The notes under the pieces were generated by a model that was not told the DNA's origin, did not search any database, and worked only from the letters and a program-made list of their open reading frames with translations. A stretch of DNA of 64,000 nt, from contig JAXMBH010000012.1 in assembly GCA_046349975.1 (NCBI GenBank), positions 1 to 64,000 of the forward strand. Direction: 5' to 3'. Below are positions 53,997 through 63,229 of the stretch, one piece after another. Source of the DNA: JABDGM01 sp046349975 (GTDB lineage Bacteria; Planctomycetota; Planctomycetia; Pirellulales; Lacipirellulaceae). A program made the position numbers and the translations under genes. Every line of letters starts with the position of its first letter. Within the stretch, counting starts at the first letter, position 1.

Positions 53997-55178
<1,182 letters not shown>

Positions 55179-55396
55179 GAACGGAATCCTTTTATCTAGT
55201 GAAAACCTGTAAACGGCAAGTGGGAGGTGAGCCGGCGCCTGCAAGACGACGGCGATTCAAGGGCTAATGGCTAAATTGACATGCTGATGTGTAGAAAAAG
55301 GTCCAGGGGGGAGGGGCCGGGCCGCGGGGCGAGCAACCGAGTGACGGCGGCAGCTCGCAGGCCCCGCCCCTCCCGAAATCGTCGGAGGAGAGTGCA

Positions 55397-55448
55397 CGTT
55401 CCTTAATGAACGCTTGTGTACTATATCGACCTGTACGCATGGATACAA
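55397..55448 (-). promoter_or_regulatory. recA promoter with overlapping palindrome
   Basis: On the minus strand: TTGTAT (55448-55443), a 17-base spacer, TATAGT (55425-55420). The palindrome CGTTCATTAAGGAACG (55412-55397) begins at about the transcription start. Its position suits a repressor operator, possibly LexA; the sequence matches no LexA box I know with certainty. Confidence 0.55.
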
Positions 55449-55990
55449 GACGTGTTCGAGCCCCCCGAGCAATTTGTGGAGAAATGGCCCGCGGGACACA
55501 AGGGGTAGTAGTGTACAAGCGGCAACTGCGTAACTTTGTTGGTCCGGCGACTGGAAACGCCCGCCTGCAAGTTGTTTTGCCCCTCAAATCGATTTTCGAA
55601 ACGCAATAATCACGACTCGGCCGAGTTCTGCACAACACCTTTTTAGTGCGCTCGACGCAAGTTGTGTCGTTGCAGAAGGATAAGGTTTGCACGGCGCCCG
55701 GCGATCCCAGCGAACGGGTGCAAGCCTCTTGGTTTGCGCGACAGGAGTCGCTGGCAAGGTGGAATATGCCGAGATATTGCCGTGGCGTTTACTGCAAATC
55801 GGGGAGTGACTAGCCGCAATTCGACCCGGGGTGTGTGAGGCGTCGCCCGGCGGCGCTAAAGGGGGCTGGCGTGTTGCATTTGGAGAAATGGACGCTGGCG
55901 TGGCGCGCCGCGCTACCATAACACCGAAGGCGGCCTACCTTCTACAATAAAACACGCGCGGTTCGTCATTTTTGCAGAAATGTAGAGGAG
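55449..55990. other. Long intergenic region between recA and mug
   Basis: About 540 bases with no convincing gene. Upstream of mug there is TACAATAAAA near 55944 and GAGGAGG at about 55986-55992. Short frames in both directions have no protein character. Confidence 0.4.
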
Positions 55991-56002
55991 GTTGGTCAAT
56001 TG

Positions 56003-56605
56003 ATGCAGCAGAGTTTGCCCACGCCATGGAAGCCGACCAAAGCGCAGCTCCTTGCAGCGCACAACAAGCGGGTTCCGGATTTGATCGCCGAAGATTTGAT
56101 CGTTCTATTCGCCGGCATCAATCCCGGGCTGTATACGGCGGCAATTGGCCATCACTTTGGGCGGCCTGGTAATCGGTTTTGGCCTGCGCTCTACGACGGC
56201 GGCTTTACGCCGCGACTCTACTCTCCATTTGAAAGCCAACTTCTACTTGATCTCAAATATGGCATTACCAACGTGGTGTCCCGCCCCACGGCGCGGGCCG
56301 ATGAGCTCTCGAACGAGGAGCTTCGGGCCGGCGGCAGGCGGCTTGCGGCCAAAGTCAAACGTTGGCGGCCGACGGTGGTTGCCTTTGTCGGGATCGGCCC
56401 TTACCGCATCATCTCCGGTGTGAAAGATGCCCGCGTTGGGTTGCAGGAGGAGCCGTTTGGCGGCAGCCATGCTTGGGTCCTCCCGAACCCCAGCGGTCTC
56501 AATGCTCACTACCAACCCGCGGCGCTCGCACAATTGTTTGGCGACCTTCGCGTGTGGGCTATTGCGCATCATCGGCAGCGCGGGAAAAATCGTTCCGTGC
56601 GTTGA
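56003..56605 (+). CDS. mug: G/U mismatch-specific DNA glycosylase
   Basis: 200 residues from ATG 56003, about nine bases after GAGGAGG. Mug removes uracil and ethenocytosine opposite guanine. Motifs: FAGINPGLYTAAIGHHFGRPGNRFW (about residue 35, the GINPG active-site loop with Asn) and WVLPNPSGLNAHYQP (about 160, the DNA-intercalating NPSGL-type loop). Also YGITNVVSRPTARADEL and VAFVGIGPYR. It sits next to recA, divergent from it, so this is a small DNA-repair neighbourhood. Confidence 0.94.
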   Translation: MQQSLPTPWKPTKAQLLAAHNKRVPDLIAEDLIVLFAGINPGLYTAAIGHHFGRPGNRFWPALYDGGFTPRLYSPFESQLLLDLKYGITNVVSRPTARADELSNEELRAGGRRLAAKVKRWRPTVVAFVGIGPYRIISGVKDARVGLQEEPFGGSHAWVLPNPSGLNAHYQPAALAQLFGDLRVWAIAHHRQRGKNRSVR

Positions 56606-56711
56606 TGGATCGGACCTGAACAACAACAGATCATTGCCTGGGCTGGGTGCTTATTTGTCGATCTGCGTGCTCGCCGCACGAGCGTGTACGAGATCGCAAA
56701 TCGCTCCTTAT

Positions 56712-57644
56712 TCAGAGCTTGGCCGGACCGGCGGCGATTCGTGCGCGGTCGTCGGCGGTTATCACTGCGGTTTGAAGCAGGATGATCTTGGGTTCGATGC
56801 CGTGGAGCGGGTAGCCGGAACCGAAAGCGATAGCGGCGGGTTTGTTGCCGCCGACGATGGCGGTGAGCTGGTCGGGCGTCGTCAGCTGCGAAACGTCGAA
56901 ATAGATCGGGAAAGTCGCTGGCAGTTTGTCGATGAGCTGCCGGATCACCGTTGGTTGCCCGCCGGTAACGAACAACCGCGGCAACGCAGCGTTCGCAGCC
57001 GTTGTTTCGTCGGAGGTGTGCTCGCGCGCGGCGGCGCGGATGAACTTTTCCAGCGGGCCCTGCGGACTGGTTAGCGGCATGAGGTCGACCTCGTCGACGG
57101 TTGGCATAAGCCAGCGGTGTTTCGCGTTATCGAGCCAAGCGACTAGCTGAATCAGGAGTTTATATTGCGCAGCCATTTCCAGTAAACGTGCGAAGCGGCT
57201 GTCATTTAGCGAGTAGCCGTGATAGTTGGGATGCACACGGAGGCCGGGCATGTGAAAGGTTTCGTGGCAGCGGCGGAGGTCTTCTTCCCAGTCGGGCAGC
57301 GTGAGGTTCACGGCGCCAAAGGGGATTAGCATCGGGTTCGTGGCGCAGGCGGTTGCGAGGCGGTCGTTGACGGCGGCAATGTCCTTGTGGAAGAGTGCGT
57401 CGAAGCTGCCGACCCAAGCTCGGGTGATGTTGTGCTGGAGAAGTTGGTCGACGAGTGCGTGCGGATCCTCACAGGGAAGTTGGGCGTGGGGCCAGTGGCC
57501 GAGGTAGATGTGGGTGTCGGTAATGGCGGGGAGACTGGGCGTGTCGGCCGCGCTCCTGGTTTCGAATGCGAGCGTGGCCGCGGCGCTGCTGAGAGCGACT
57601 GTGGCGAGCGATTCCGAGAGGAATTGCCGACGAGTTTGAGGCAT
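56712..57644 (-). CDS. Tat-exported amidohydrolase-like protein with altered metal site (paralogue A)
   Basis: 310 residues. MPQTRRQFLSESLATVALSSAAATLAF is a twin-arginine signal. The mature part is an amidohydrolase-2-like TIM barrel, but the metal motif D-x-H-x-H reads DTHIY (second His replaced by Tyr) and the late GSDxP motif reads GSGYP (Asp lost). Shared with its neighbour: RVHPNYHGYSLND (about residue 138), VNDRLATAC, and IPFGAVNL. It is probably not a standard zinc hydrolase; it may bind ligands or use a different chemistry. A stem-loop lies between it and the next paralogue. Confidence 0.7.
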   Translation of the reverse strand: MPQTRRQFLSESLATVALSSAAATLAFETRSAADTPSLPAITDTHIYLGHWPHAQLPCEDPHALVDQLLQHNITRAWVGSFDALFHKDIAAVNDRLATACATNPMLIPFGAVNLTLPDWEEDLRRCHETFHMPGLRVHPNYHGYSLNDSRFARLLEMAAQYKLLIQLVAWLDNAKHRWLMPTVDEVDLMPLTSPQGPLEKFIRAAAREHTSDETTAANAALPRLFVTGGQPTVIRQLIDKLPATFPIYFDVSQLTTPDQLTAIVGGNKPAAIAFGSGYPLHGIEPKIILLQTAVITADDRARIAAGPAKL

Positions 57645-57694
57645 GACTATTTTCGGGGGGCGGGTTATTTGGTTGGGTGACGAACCTCCCCTGG

Positions 57695-57715
57695 CCCCTC
57701 CCTAAGAGGGAGGGG
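57695..57715. repeat. Perfect 9-bp stem-loop between paralogues A and B
   Basis: CCCCTCCCT-AAG-AGGGAGGGG. Symmetrical and without a T-run, so more likely a dispersed stem-loop or weak processing site than a terminator. Confidence 0.55.
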
Positions 57716-57730
57716 AATTGCGGGCGTTTG

Positions 57731-58534
57731 TTAGCGCGCTTTTTCGGGGACGATTAGGTTTTGGGCGTTATGGTGGGCGATGGCGACCAATTGGGCTGGG
57801 GAAAGCGTGGACTCTTGTAGTTTCAGAGCGGCGGCTTCGAAGTACAAGCTAGGCGCGTGCGAGCCGAAGAGGATGCGGTCGAGCGGGATGGTCTTCAGGA
57901 TGCGTTCGATGCCGGCGGCGCCTTCGAGCGTGGCGATATCGACGAAAACTCTGTCCGATTCGATCAATCGCAGAATCGTGTCGCTTGGTGCGCTGCCCGT
58001 GAGTGCGTTGAGCAGCACGAGTTTGACGCCGCCAGTTTGGACGAGCGCAGCTTGCAGCGGCGCGAGATCGACGGGCGGCACGCGCCACAGCGGGTGCATC
58101 ATGCGGGCGTCTTCCAGCAATACCGGAATTTGCACGATCAGGCCGTGGTCGCTGGCGCATGACACGAGTTCGCGCACGCGCTGGTCGCCGAGCGAGTAAC
58201 CGTGATAGTTCGGATAAATGCGAATGCCCAGCATGCGATGCGTTGCGGCGCAGCGCTTGAGTTCCGCTTTCCAGTTCTCGGCGCGAGGATTAACGGTGCC
58301 GAAGGGCCGGAATCGCAAGTCTGAGGAACTTGCTGCCGTACACGCGGCAACGAGGCGGTCATTGACGGCGGTAAGGTCTTCGTGAAGCAGGCCATAGTAG
58401 TGGGCGGCCCAGGCTTCCGTAACGTGGTGCGAGCGCAGCTTGTCGGCCAGGCGCTGGGGATTGTCGCCAGGAACGCGGCGCGTGGGCCACTGGCCGAGCG
58501 TGACGTTGACGTCGATGAGCGGGAGGTCGGCCAT
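57731..58534 (-). CDS. Cytoplasmic amidohydrolase-like protein with altered metal site (paralogue B)
   Basis: 267 residues, no signal peptide. It aligns with paralogue A throughout (RIYPNYHGYSLGD, VNDRLVAACTA, FRPFGTVNP). The metal motif D-x-H-x-H reads DVNVT, so both histidines are gone, and GSDxP reads GSHAP. The barrel core is otherwise well kept (VKLVLLNAL, RILFGSHAPSLYFEAAALKLQ), so it is not simply decaying. It ends 86 bases before A and starts 8 bases after C ends, so the three genes are likely one operon. Confidence 0.72.
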   Translation of the reverse strand: MADLPLIDVNVTLGQWPTRRVPGDNPQRLADKLRSHHVTEAWAAHYYGLLHEDLTAVNDRLVAACTAASSSDLRFRPFGTVNPRAENWKAELKRCAATHRMLGIRIYPNYHGYSLGDQRVRELVSCASDHGLIVQIPVLLEDARMMHPLWRVPPVDLAPLQAALVQTGGVKLVLLNALTGSAPSDTILRLIESDRVFVDIATLEGAAGIERILKTIPLDRILFGSHAPSLYFEAAALKLQESTLSPAQLVAIAHHNAQNLIVPEKAR

Positions 58535-58542
58535 GCTTGGTG

Positions 58543-59331
58543 CTACGGCGTGATGCCTTTGTCGCGGAGGATGGGTGTCAGCAAGCGTTTGAGGTTGCCG
58601 GCGAGAATCAGCTGGCGGGCGACGTCGGGGATGGCGGCGCCATCGACCTTGGCCAGTTGTGAGGCGAAGCTGCGGCCGGGGGCGTCGCTGCCGAAGAGGA
58701 CACGTTCGGCGCCGAGTTCGCGGACGGCCATTTCCGTGATGCCTGCGACGGGATCGCCGCCGCCGAGATCGACGGCCACGTTGGTTTGAGCGCGGACGGC
58801 GCGGATGCCCTGCTCCCAGTCGCCGCCGGCGTGCCCGCAGATGATTTTGGCGTGGGGATGACGCGCGGCCAGGGCGGCGAGTTCCATGGGAGTCGATTCG
58901 CCGGGCAGGTTGCCGGTGATCTTGATCCAGGTGTGTTGGAAGACGACGGCGTTAAGTTCGGTCGCCCGCGCAACGAGCGGGTCGAGTGCGGGCGCGTCGG
59001 CATGGGAGGCGACCCACAGTTTGACGCCGACCATCGGGCCGTCGGCGACGCAGCGGTTGAGTTCGTCGAGGCTTTCGCGCGGATATTTCGGGTTGAGATA
59101 GACGAAACCGAACGCGCGGTCGGGCCAACGGCGGATGGCGGCGAGAACCTCGTCGTTTTGCTGGCGCATGTCGGCCGGCGAGGGGTCGTAGGACCACTTC
59201 AGGCCCATGAATACGCAGAGGCGGCTGATATCCAGGCGATCAGCGATTTCGAGCAGGCGGCCGAGGCGCGCTTCGGGCGTGTTGCCCGGGAGGCTGGCGA
59301 GATGGCAGTGGGCGTCCCAGATCTCTGGCAT
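58543..59331 (-). CDS. Amidohydrolase family protein with intact metal site (paralogue C)
   Basis: 262 residues from ATG 59331 (MPEIWDAHCHLASL). The metal motif DAHCH is intact, and the other ligands are visible: FQHTWIKITG (His, about residue 130), IICGHAGGDWEQG (His, about 168) and RVLFGSDAPGRSFASQL (Asp, about 218). It is therefore probably an active zinc hydrolase or decarboxylase of the amidohydrolase-2 group. First gene of the presumed operon with B and A. Substrate unknown. Confidence 0.85.
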   Translation of the reverse strand: MPEIWDAHCHLASLPGNTPEARLGRLLEIADRLDISRLCVFMGLKWSYDPSPADMRQQNDEVLAAIRRWPDRAFGFVYLNPKYPRESLDELNRCVADGPMVGVKLWVASHADAPALDPLVARATELNAVVFQHTWIKITGNLPGESTPMELAALAARHPHAKIICGHAGGDWEQGIRAVRAQTNVAVDLGGGDPVAGITEMAVRELGAERVLFGSDAPGRSFASQLAKVDGAAIPDVARQLILAGNLKRLLTPILRDKGITP

Positions 59332-59405
59332 GTGGATGATTGTAACGCGCAACGGTCGGTGCGCGATGGTGGCGTAGAAATGGAGGGCCGCGCACGTTGG
59401 CAATA

Positions 59406-59585
59406 CTACCGTGGGTTCGTAACGCCAATTTGTTGGCACATGTCCAGGACGGGACATGTGGAGCACTTGGGCCGGGCGCCGGTGCAAATGTGTTTGCCAA
59501 AGGGGACGAGGAGACTATTCAGTTCGATCCAGTACCTGCGAGGAAGTCTTTTGTGGAGGACGGCCATGGATTTTTCCGGCGTTGT
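59406..59585 (-). pseudogene. nth: C-terminal fragment of endonuclease III
   Basis: The last about 60 codons of an Nth-type protein: TTPEKSMAVLHKRLPRRYWIELNSLLVPFGKHIC, then the iron-sulfur motif C-x6-C-x2-C-x5-C (CTGARPKCSTCPVLDMC), and a short end. The helix-hairpin-helix and catalytic Lys/Asp regions that should precede it are absent; the sequence before TTPEK is unrelated. So only the cluster loop survives between an amidohydrolase and a GyrI-like gene. It may be a deletion relic, with a working copy elsewhere. Confidence 0.8.
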
Positions 59586-59643
59586 CGCAACGCTGGAGGC
59601 ATGGAGCGGCACGGCCCGCAAAATGCCTGATGCGGCCGCGCCA

Positions 59644-60102
59644 TCAATTGGTTAAGAGATAGTAAACGTCGGTAGTGATCTTGTCTGGGTTCTGTTGCCA
59701 ATCGGTTTGCCAGTGCCCGTAGATTTCCCAGCGAGGGCCAGCGAGTTGCCGGTCGTTGGCGCGGCACCAGACGTGAATGGCTTCATGCGCCAAGTTCAGC
59801 AAGTTGTAAGGGCCGTAATGGGTCGTTGCAGCGACGGTGCCAGCGGGTGTTGTCGATGGGACGACCTCGCCGTCGCCGGGAAACGGACTGCGGACTTCGA
59901 CGCCGACTTCGAGATTAATCGCATCGTCGTAATAGATGGCAACGTGGCGGCCTGCATCGCCAACGTCTTGCGCGCGGAGCGCATTCCAAACGAGGCCGCA
60001 GCATTCCGGCACGACTTTCGAGAGTTCCTGCGGCAGCGCGCGGCGGCGAACGACGGCGAGTGTTTGGGCCGGGGCTTGTTCGATGCGGATGGTGTAGTGC
60101 AT
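59644..60102 (-). CDS. GyrI-like small-molecule-binding protein
   Basis: 152 residues from ATG 60102 (TTG at 60111 possible). It has the GyrI/SOUL-like binding-domain pattern: YTIRIEQAPAQTLAVVRRRALPQELSKVV, a central NLEVGVEVRSPFPGDGEVVPSTTPAGTVAATTHYGPYNLLNLAHEAIHVW, and the end WEIYGHWQTDWQQNPDKITTDVYYLL. Such domains bind hydrophobic cations or regulate targets; free-standing forms may act as drug-binding or gyrase-protecting proteins. No DNA-binding domain is attached. A role for this gene is not evident from its neighbours. Confidence 0.75.
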   Translation of the reverse strand: MHYTIRIEQAPAQTLAVVRRRALPQELSKVVPECCGLVWNALRAQDVGDAGRHVAIYYDDAINLEVGVEVRSPFPGDGEVVPSTTPAGTVAATTHYGPYNLLNLAHEAIHVWCRANDRQLAGPRWEIYGHWQTDWQQNPDKITTDVYYLLTN

Positions 60103-60242
60103 TGCTCCCAATCACGGTTAAGCCGAAGGACAGCGATCCCGACAGCGGCTGCCGAGGTTGTACTGCGGTGCTGCGCGGAAAGCAATTAAGGGGGGAGCGG
60201 GCGCGTTCGATTGGTGAGGTACAAGTAAAGGGGCGCAACAAA

Positions 60243-60272
60243 ATGCCCCCGGCCGTTGACCGGGGGCTAAAT
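60243..60272. repeat. REP-like palindrome (TTTAGCCCCCGGTCAA family)
   Basis: On the minus strand: TTTAGCCCCCGGTCAACGGC then CGGGGGC. Same family as 5281-5307 and the 16S V1 insertion at 6909-6933. Confidence 0.7.
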
Positions 60273-60303
60273 GAATTTGACCGACGTGGGGCAAATGACG
60301 CTG

Positions 60304-61023
60304 CTATTTCGCGCGCTTGCGAGCTGGCGTGCCGCCGACAGCGCCGCCGGTGAAACCGGACATCGGGGTGTTTTCATCGGGGCGGTCGTCATCGACGTCG
60401 AAATTGCCGCTGCCGGTGGCTTCGTCTAGCTCGGAGACCACCGGTTCGCCGGCGCCTTCGTTACTGCCAGCGAGACCGCCAACTGCCGTGCCGCCGCCTG
60501 CCGTGCCGGCGGCGTGACTATCGCCGCGGCGTTTGCGGCCGGCGGCAAAATCATTCGCGTCGGGATGCGTGATCCGGTCTTCTTGCATCTCGCCTTCGGG
60601 GGCCAGTGTGTCCTTCGGGCCGTGCGGGCGGCCGTCGTCGAGATTGACTTGCGGCGTGCCGTCGTGAGTTTCGGCGCATTTCACGCAGTAACGCGTGTAC
60701 GGAATTGCCTCTAGCCGCGCAGCGGCAATTGCTTTACCGCACGATTCACATGTGCCATAGCTGCCCGCGTCAATGCGGCGAAGCGCTTCCCGGGCTTCGT
60801 TCACAATGTACTGCTCATTGGCCAGCAGCGTTGTATTCATATCATACAGATACTCTTCCGTTCCCATGTCGCCTAGGTGGAGAGGCGCGTTGGAAAGTTC
60901 CGATCCCCCATTGCCACCGCTAGTGCCACGGACTTGCTCGACCATGCCACTGGCATCGGAGCCAACACGGCTGGCGAGGTCTTCGAGCAGCTTGCGATAC
61001 TTGTTCGATTGCTTGGATTGCAT
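60304..61023 (-). CDS. DksA/TraR-type zinc finger protein with long acidic/Gly-rich tail
   Basis: 239 residues with AGGACTCC before the ATG. A helical N-terminus (SNKYRKLLEDLASRV, MGTEEYLYDMNTTLLANEQYIVNEAREALRRID) leads to the zinc finger CESCGKAIAAARLEAIPYTRYCVKC (C-x2-C-x17-C-x2-C, about 93-118), then about 115 residues of low-complexity, acidic and Gly/Ala-rich sequence ending TPARKRAK. It is a longer paralogue of the 43315 protein. The tail is not part of the known family and may bind a partner or be disordered. Confidence 0.82.
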   Translation of the reverse strand: MQSKQSNKYRKLLEDLASRVGSDASGMVEQVRGTSGGNGGSELSNAPLHLGDMGTEEYLYDMNTTLLANEQYIVNEAREALRRIDAGSYGTCESCGKAIAAARLEAIPYTRYCVKCAETHDGTPQVNLDDGRPHGPKDTLAPEGEMQEDRITHPDANDFAAGRKRRGDSHAAGTAGGGTAVGGLAGSNEGAGEPVVSELDEATGSGNFDVDDDRPDENTPMSGFTGGAVGGTPARKRAK

Positions 61024-61310
61024 TATGGAGTCCTTTTGCGTTGGCGGTGCGAAGGCCGCCGATCACTTCCGATGCCAACTTGCCGCACGCGACGTGCTAA
61101 GCGCAGTCTAGCATTCCTGGAACCGAGCTTCAAACGTGCAAACGATGCGCCAGCGATTGACATCGGTCCAACGCTCAACGGCGCTCGCTGGAGCGGCTTT
61201 GCGGCGCATAAATTGCTTCATAATGGTGAGCAGTTTGGCGCTCGAACGAGCCGCCTAATCCTTCTTAGGGATTGATTTTTCTATCGTGCTGATTAGCACT
61301 CGAGGTGTGT

Positions 61311-61463
61311 ATGATCCGCAAACTGGCTTCAGGCGAATATCGGCTCTACTCGCGGAAGAAGAACCCGCGCACGGGCAAGCGGCGGAACCTGGGAACGTTC
61401 AAATCTCGCGCGGCAGCGGAGCAGCACGAGCGCGAGGTGCAATACTTCAAGCGAAACGGATAA
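61311..61463 (+). CDS. Small basic conserved-looking protein
   Basis: 50 residues: MIRKLASGEYRLYSRKKNPR, then TGKRRNLGTFKSRAAAEQHE and REVQYFKRNG. It is strongly basic with a beta-hairpin-like start (EYRLYS...) and a helix at the end. I recall very similar short proteins annotated as hypothetical in other bacteria; the sequence is protein-like and unlikely to be chance. The layout, with GEYRLYSRK and a TF-type turn before AAAEQHEREVQYF, resembles the N-terminal arm-binding region of phage integrases, so it may derive from one. Function unknown. Confidence 0.65.
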   Translation: MIRKLASGEYRLYSRKKNPRTGKRRNLGTFKSRAAAEQHEREVQYFKRNG

Positions 61464-61546
61464 ATCGACGGTCCGCCGTAAATGAGCGATTGCCACAGGC
61501 TACTTCAATTAGCCGCGCGGCGCTTGCCCCGGTTTGGTCGCTGCAG

Positions 61547-63004
61547 TTAGCCCTCAGCCAATGCAAACGCGTGGTTTTCGCGTTCGGCCACCAAGGCCAC
61601 CGCGTTCTTGGAGTCCTGAATGTGCGGCGAGTATTCCGGTACGAAGGCGGCGACGATGTGGAACCACTGTCGCGCAAGCCCCAGGCGGAGAAGATCCCCG
61701 GCCGAAAGAGCGAATCGCCCAGCGTGCTTCCGCAGCGCGAACTCGACGCCGGCAATCCCTTCGTACGTGCGATACACGACCTCGGTGCAGACCATGCGGT
61801 GCGAAGCGCAAAAGTCGAAGTCAAAGTCGTAGGGTTTGCCCTCGTGCGCAAATGCTTGAGCCAGCCCGGTGCTGATGTCTTCCGCGCTGAGCAACGGGCG
61901 CAGCACCACGATCGAGTCGCTATTGAACGCGGAATTCACCGACCGGATGCGGACACCGTCTTTCATGGCTTCGAGAACGCAGGGGTGGCCGACGGACGAG
62001 CTGTCGGCCGGTGAGTGTTGTCCACGGTGTTCGTACGCGTTGGCCAGATCAGGCGAAAGAACCGCCATCGTCGGCGTCGCCGATCGAAGCTGAGCCAGTC
62101 GCGGTTTGACGTGCGGATGCTCACTAATGCCGCGGGCCTCAAGGTCGCGGACGGTGCCGAGATACAGGGCAACGTGCGGCCAGTGACCGGGAAGGAAGTA
62201 GTTGGTCGCAGCGAATTCCTTGCGGACGACCAGGATATCTCCCGGCTGCAATAATGCAACGAGCTCCTCGCGAATCTTTCGTGGCAAGCTGGGAGAGTGC
62301 GACGGCTTCATGCGGATTTCCGCCAGCCCGCGTCCGACGGCCTCTTGCACGGCGTACAGCGCACGGCCGAGGACGTCGCGGCCGATGTGGCGCGTAGCGC
62401 GGCGGCCGCGGACGCGCAGGCACGTGCGGAGGTAGGCCCAGGCGGAGGGTTTCAGTCTGTGGCGCAGCCGGTCGACAATTCCAACGAGTTGTTCGATGTT
62501 GAGTTCGGCCGCCCGGTGTTGTAGTTCGTCATGAATCCGATCGTAATAGCGGGCGGCCTGCCAGAGGTGCCAGGCATGGTAGGGGCTGGTAAGCGACTTC
62601 TGGATATTGTCGTACATCCGCGGTGGAATGCCGAAGATGGGATCCTGTTCGTCGAGCTTGCGGCGAACAACGCCGACGCGGTGAAACTGCTCGCGCAAGA
62701 AACGGGCAGCGTCAACCAAGATCGCCGCGGCCGTAACTCCGATGAGGAATTGCTCGGGCGTGGCGCGGTCGAGTCGTTCGGCAGAGAGCCAGGTTTCCAT
62801 CATCAACTCAAAGAGGGCGTTGCGGGCTTTCCAATAGGCGATTTGCAGGTGGCGGAGTTGCGTCTCCTCGCTCGGAGTGATGTAGCCGCGGGCGGCGACG
62901 GCATCGGGACCGTAAATGCCGAGGGCCCGAGTTTTCAGTTCCTCGAATACTTGGCTGACGTCGACCAGCGTGCGAACGGCGGCGGTTAGCTGTTCACTAT
63001 TCAT
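61547..63004 (-). CDS. YiiX/YebB-like NlpC/P60 cysteine peptidase family protein
   Basis: 485 residues. The first about 240 are helical and unassigned. The C-terminal half has the circularly permuted papain-like fold of the YiiX family: LLQPGDILVVRKEF (about 250), the catalytic His in HWPHVALYLG (about 275), VLEAMKDGVRIRSVN and VVLRPL, and the catalytic Cys in HRMVCTEVVYRTYEGI (about 412), then FALSAGDLLRLGLA. Members are amidases or thioesterases of cell-wall or lipid substrates; no signal peptide is evident here. The role of the N-terminal domain is unknown. Confidence 0.78.
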   Translation of the reverse strand: MNSEQLTAAVRTLVDVSQVFEELKTRALGIYGPDAVAARGYITPSEETQLRHLQIAYWKARNALFELMMETWLSAERLDRATPEQFLIGVTAAAILVDAARFLREQFHRVGVVRRKLDEQDPIFGIPPRMYDNIQKSLTSPYHAWHLWQAARYYDRIHDELQHRAAELNIEQLVGIVDRLRHRLKPSAWAYLRTCLRVRGRRATRHIGRDVLGRALYAVQEAVGRGLAEIRMKPSHSPSLPRKIREELVALLQPGDILVVRKEFAATNYFLPGHWPHVALYLGTVRDLEARGISEHPHVKPRLAQLRSATPTMAVLSPDLANAYEHRGQHSPADSSSVGHPCVLEAMKDGVRIRSVNSAFNSDSIVVLRPLLSAEDISTGLAQAFAHEGKPYDFDFDFCASHRMVCTEVVYRTYEGIAGVEFALRKHAGRFALSAGDLLRLGLARQWFHIVAAFVPEYSPHIQDSKNAVALVAERENHAFALAEG

Positions 63005-63229
63005 ACAAAGCGGCTGGAAGATAGCACAATTCGCCCGGAAGGCCCGTTCGTTGCCGATTTCGAAGCAACGGATATTATGAACTTGAACGAAGTGTATGAG
63101 GAGCGAATATACTGGATATGGGCTGTGTTGGGGTCGGTTGTCGACGATTTGTAGCTGCGGAATGAGCTAACCTGGTGCGTGGACCGTGCAGTGAAGTGGC
63201 TGCGATGATAAGAGCCGTGGGGCCGGATA

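Noticed and set aside
55257..55692. Minus-strand frames upstream of recA
   Set aside because: Arg/Pro/Thr-rich frames over the recA leader and promoter; nothing supports translation.
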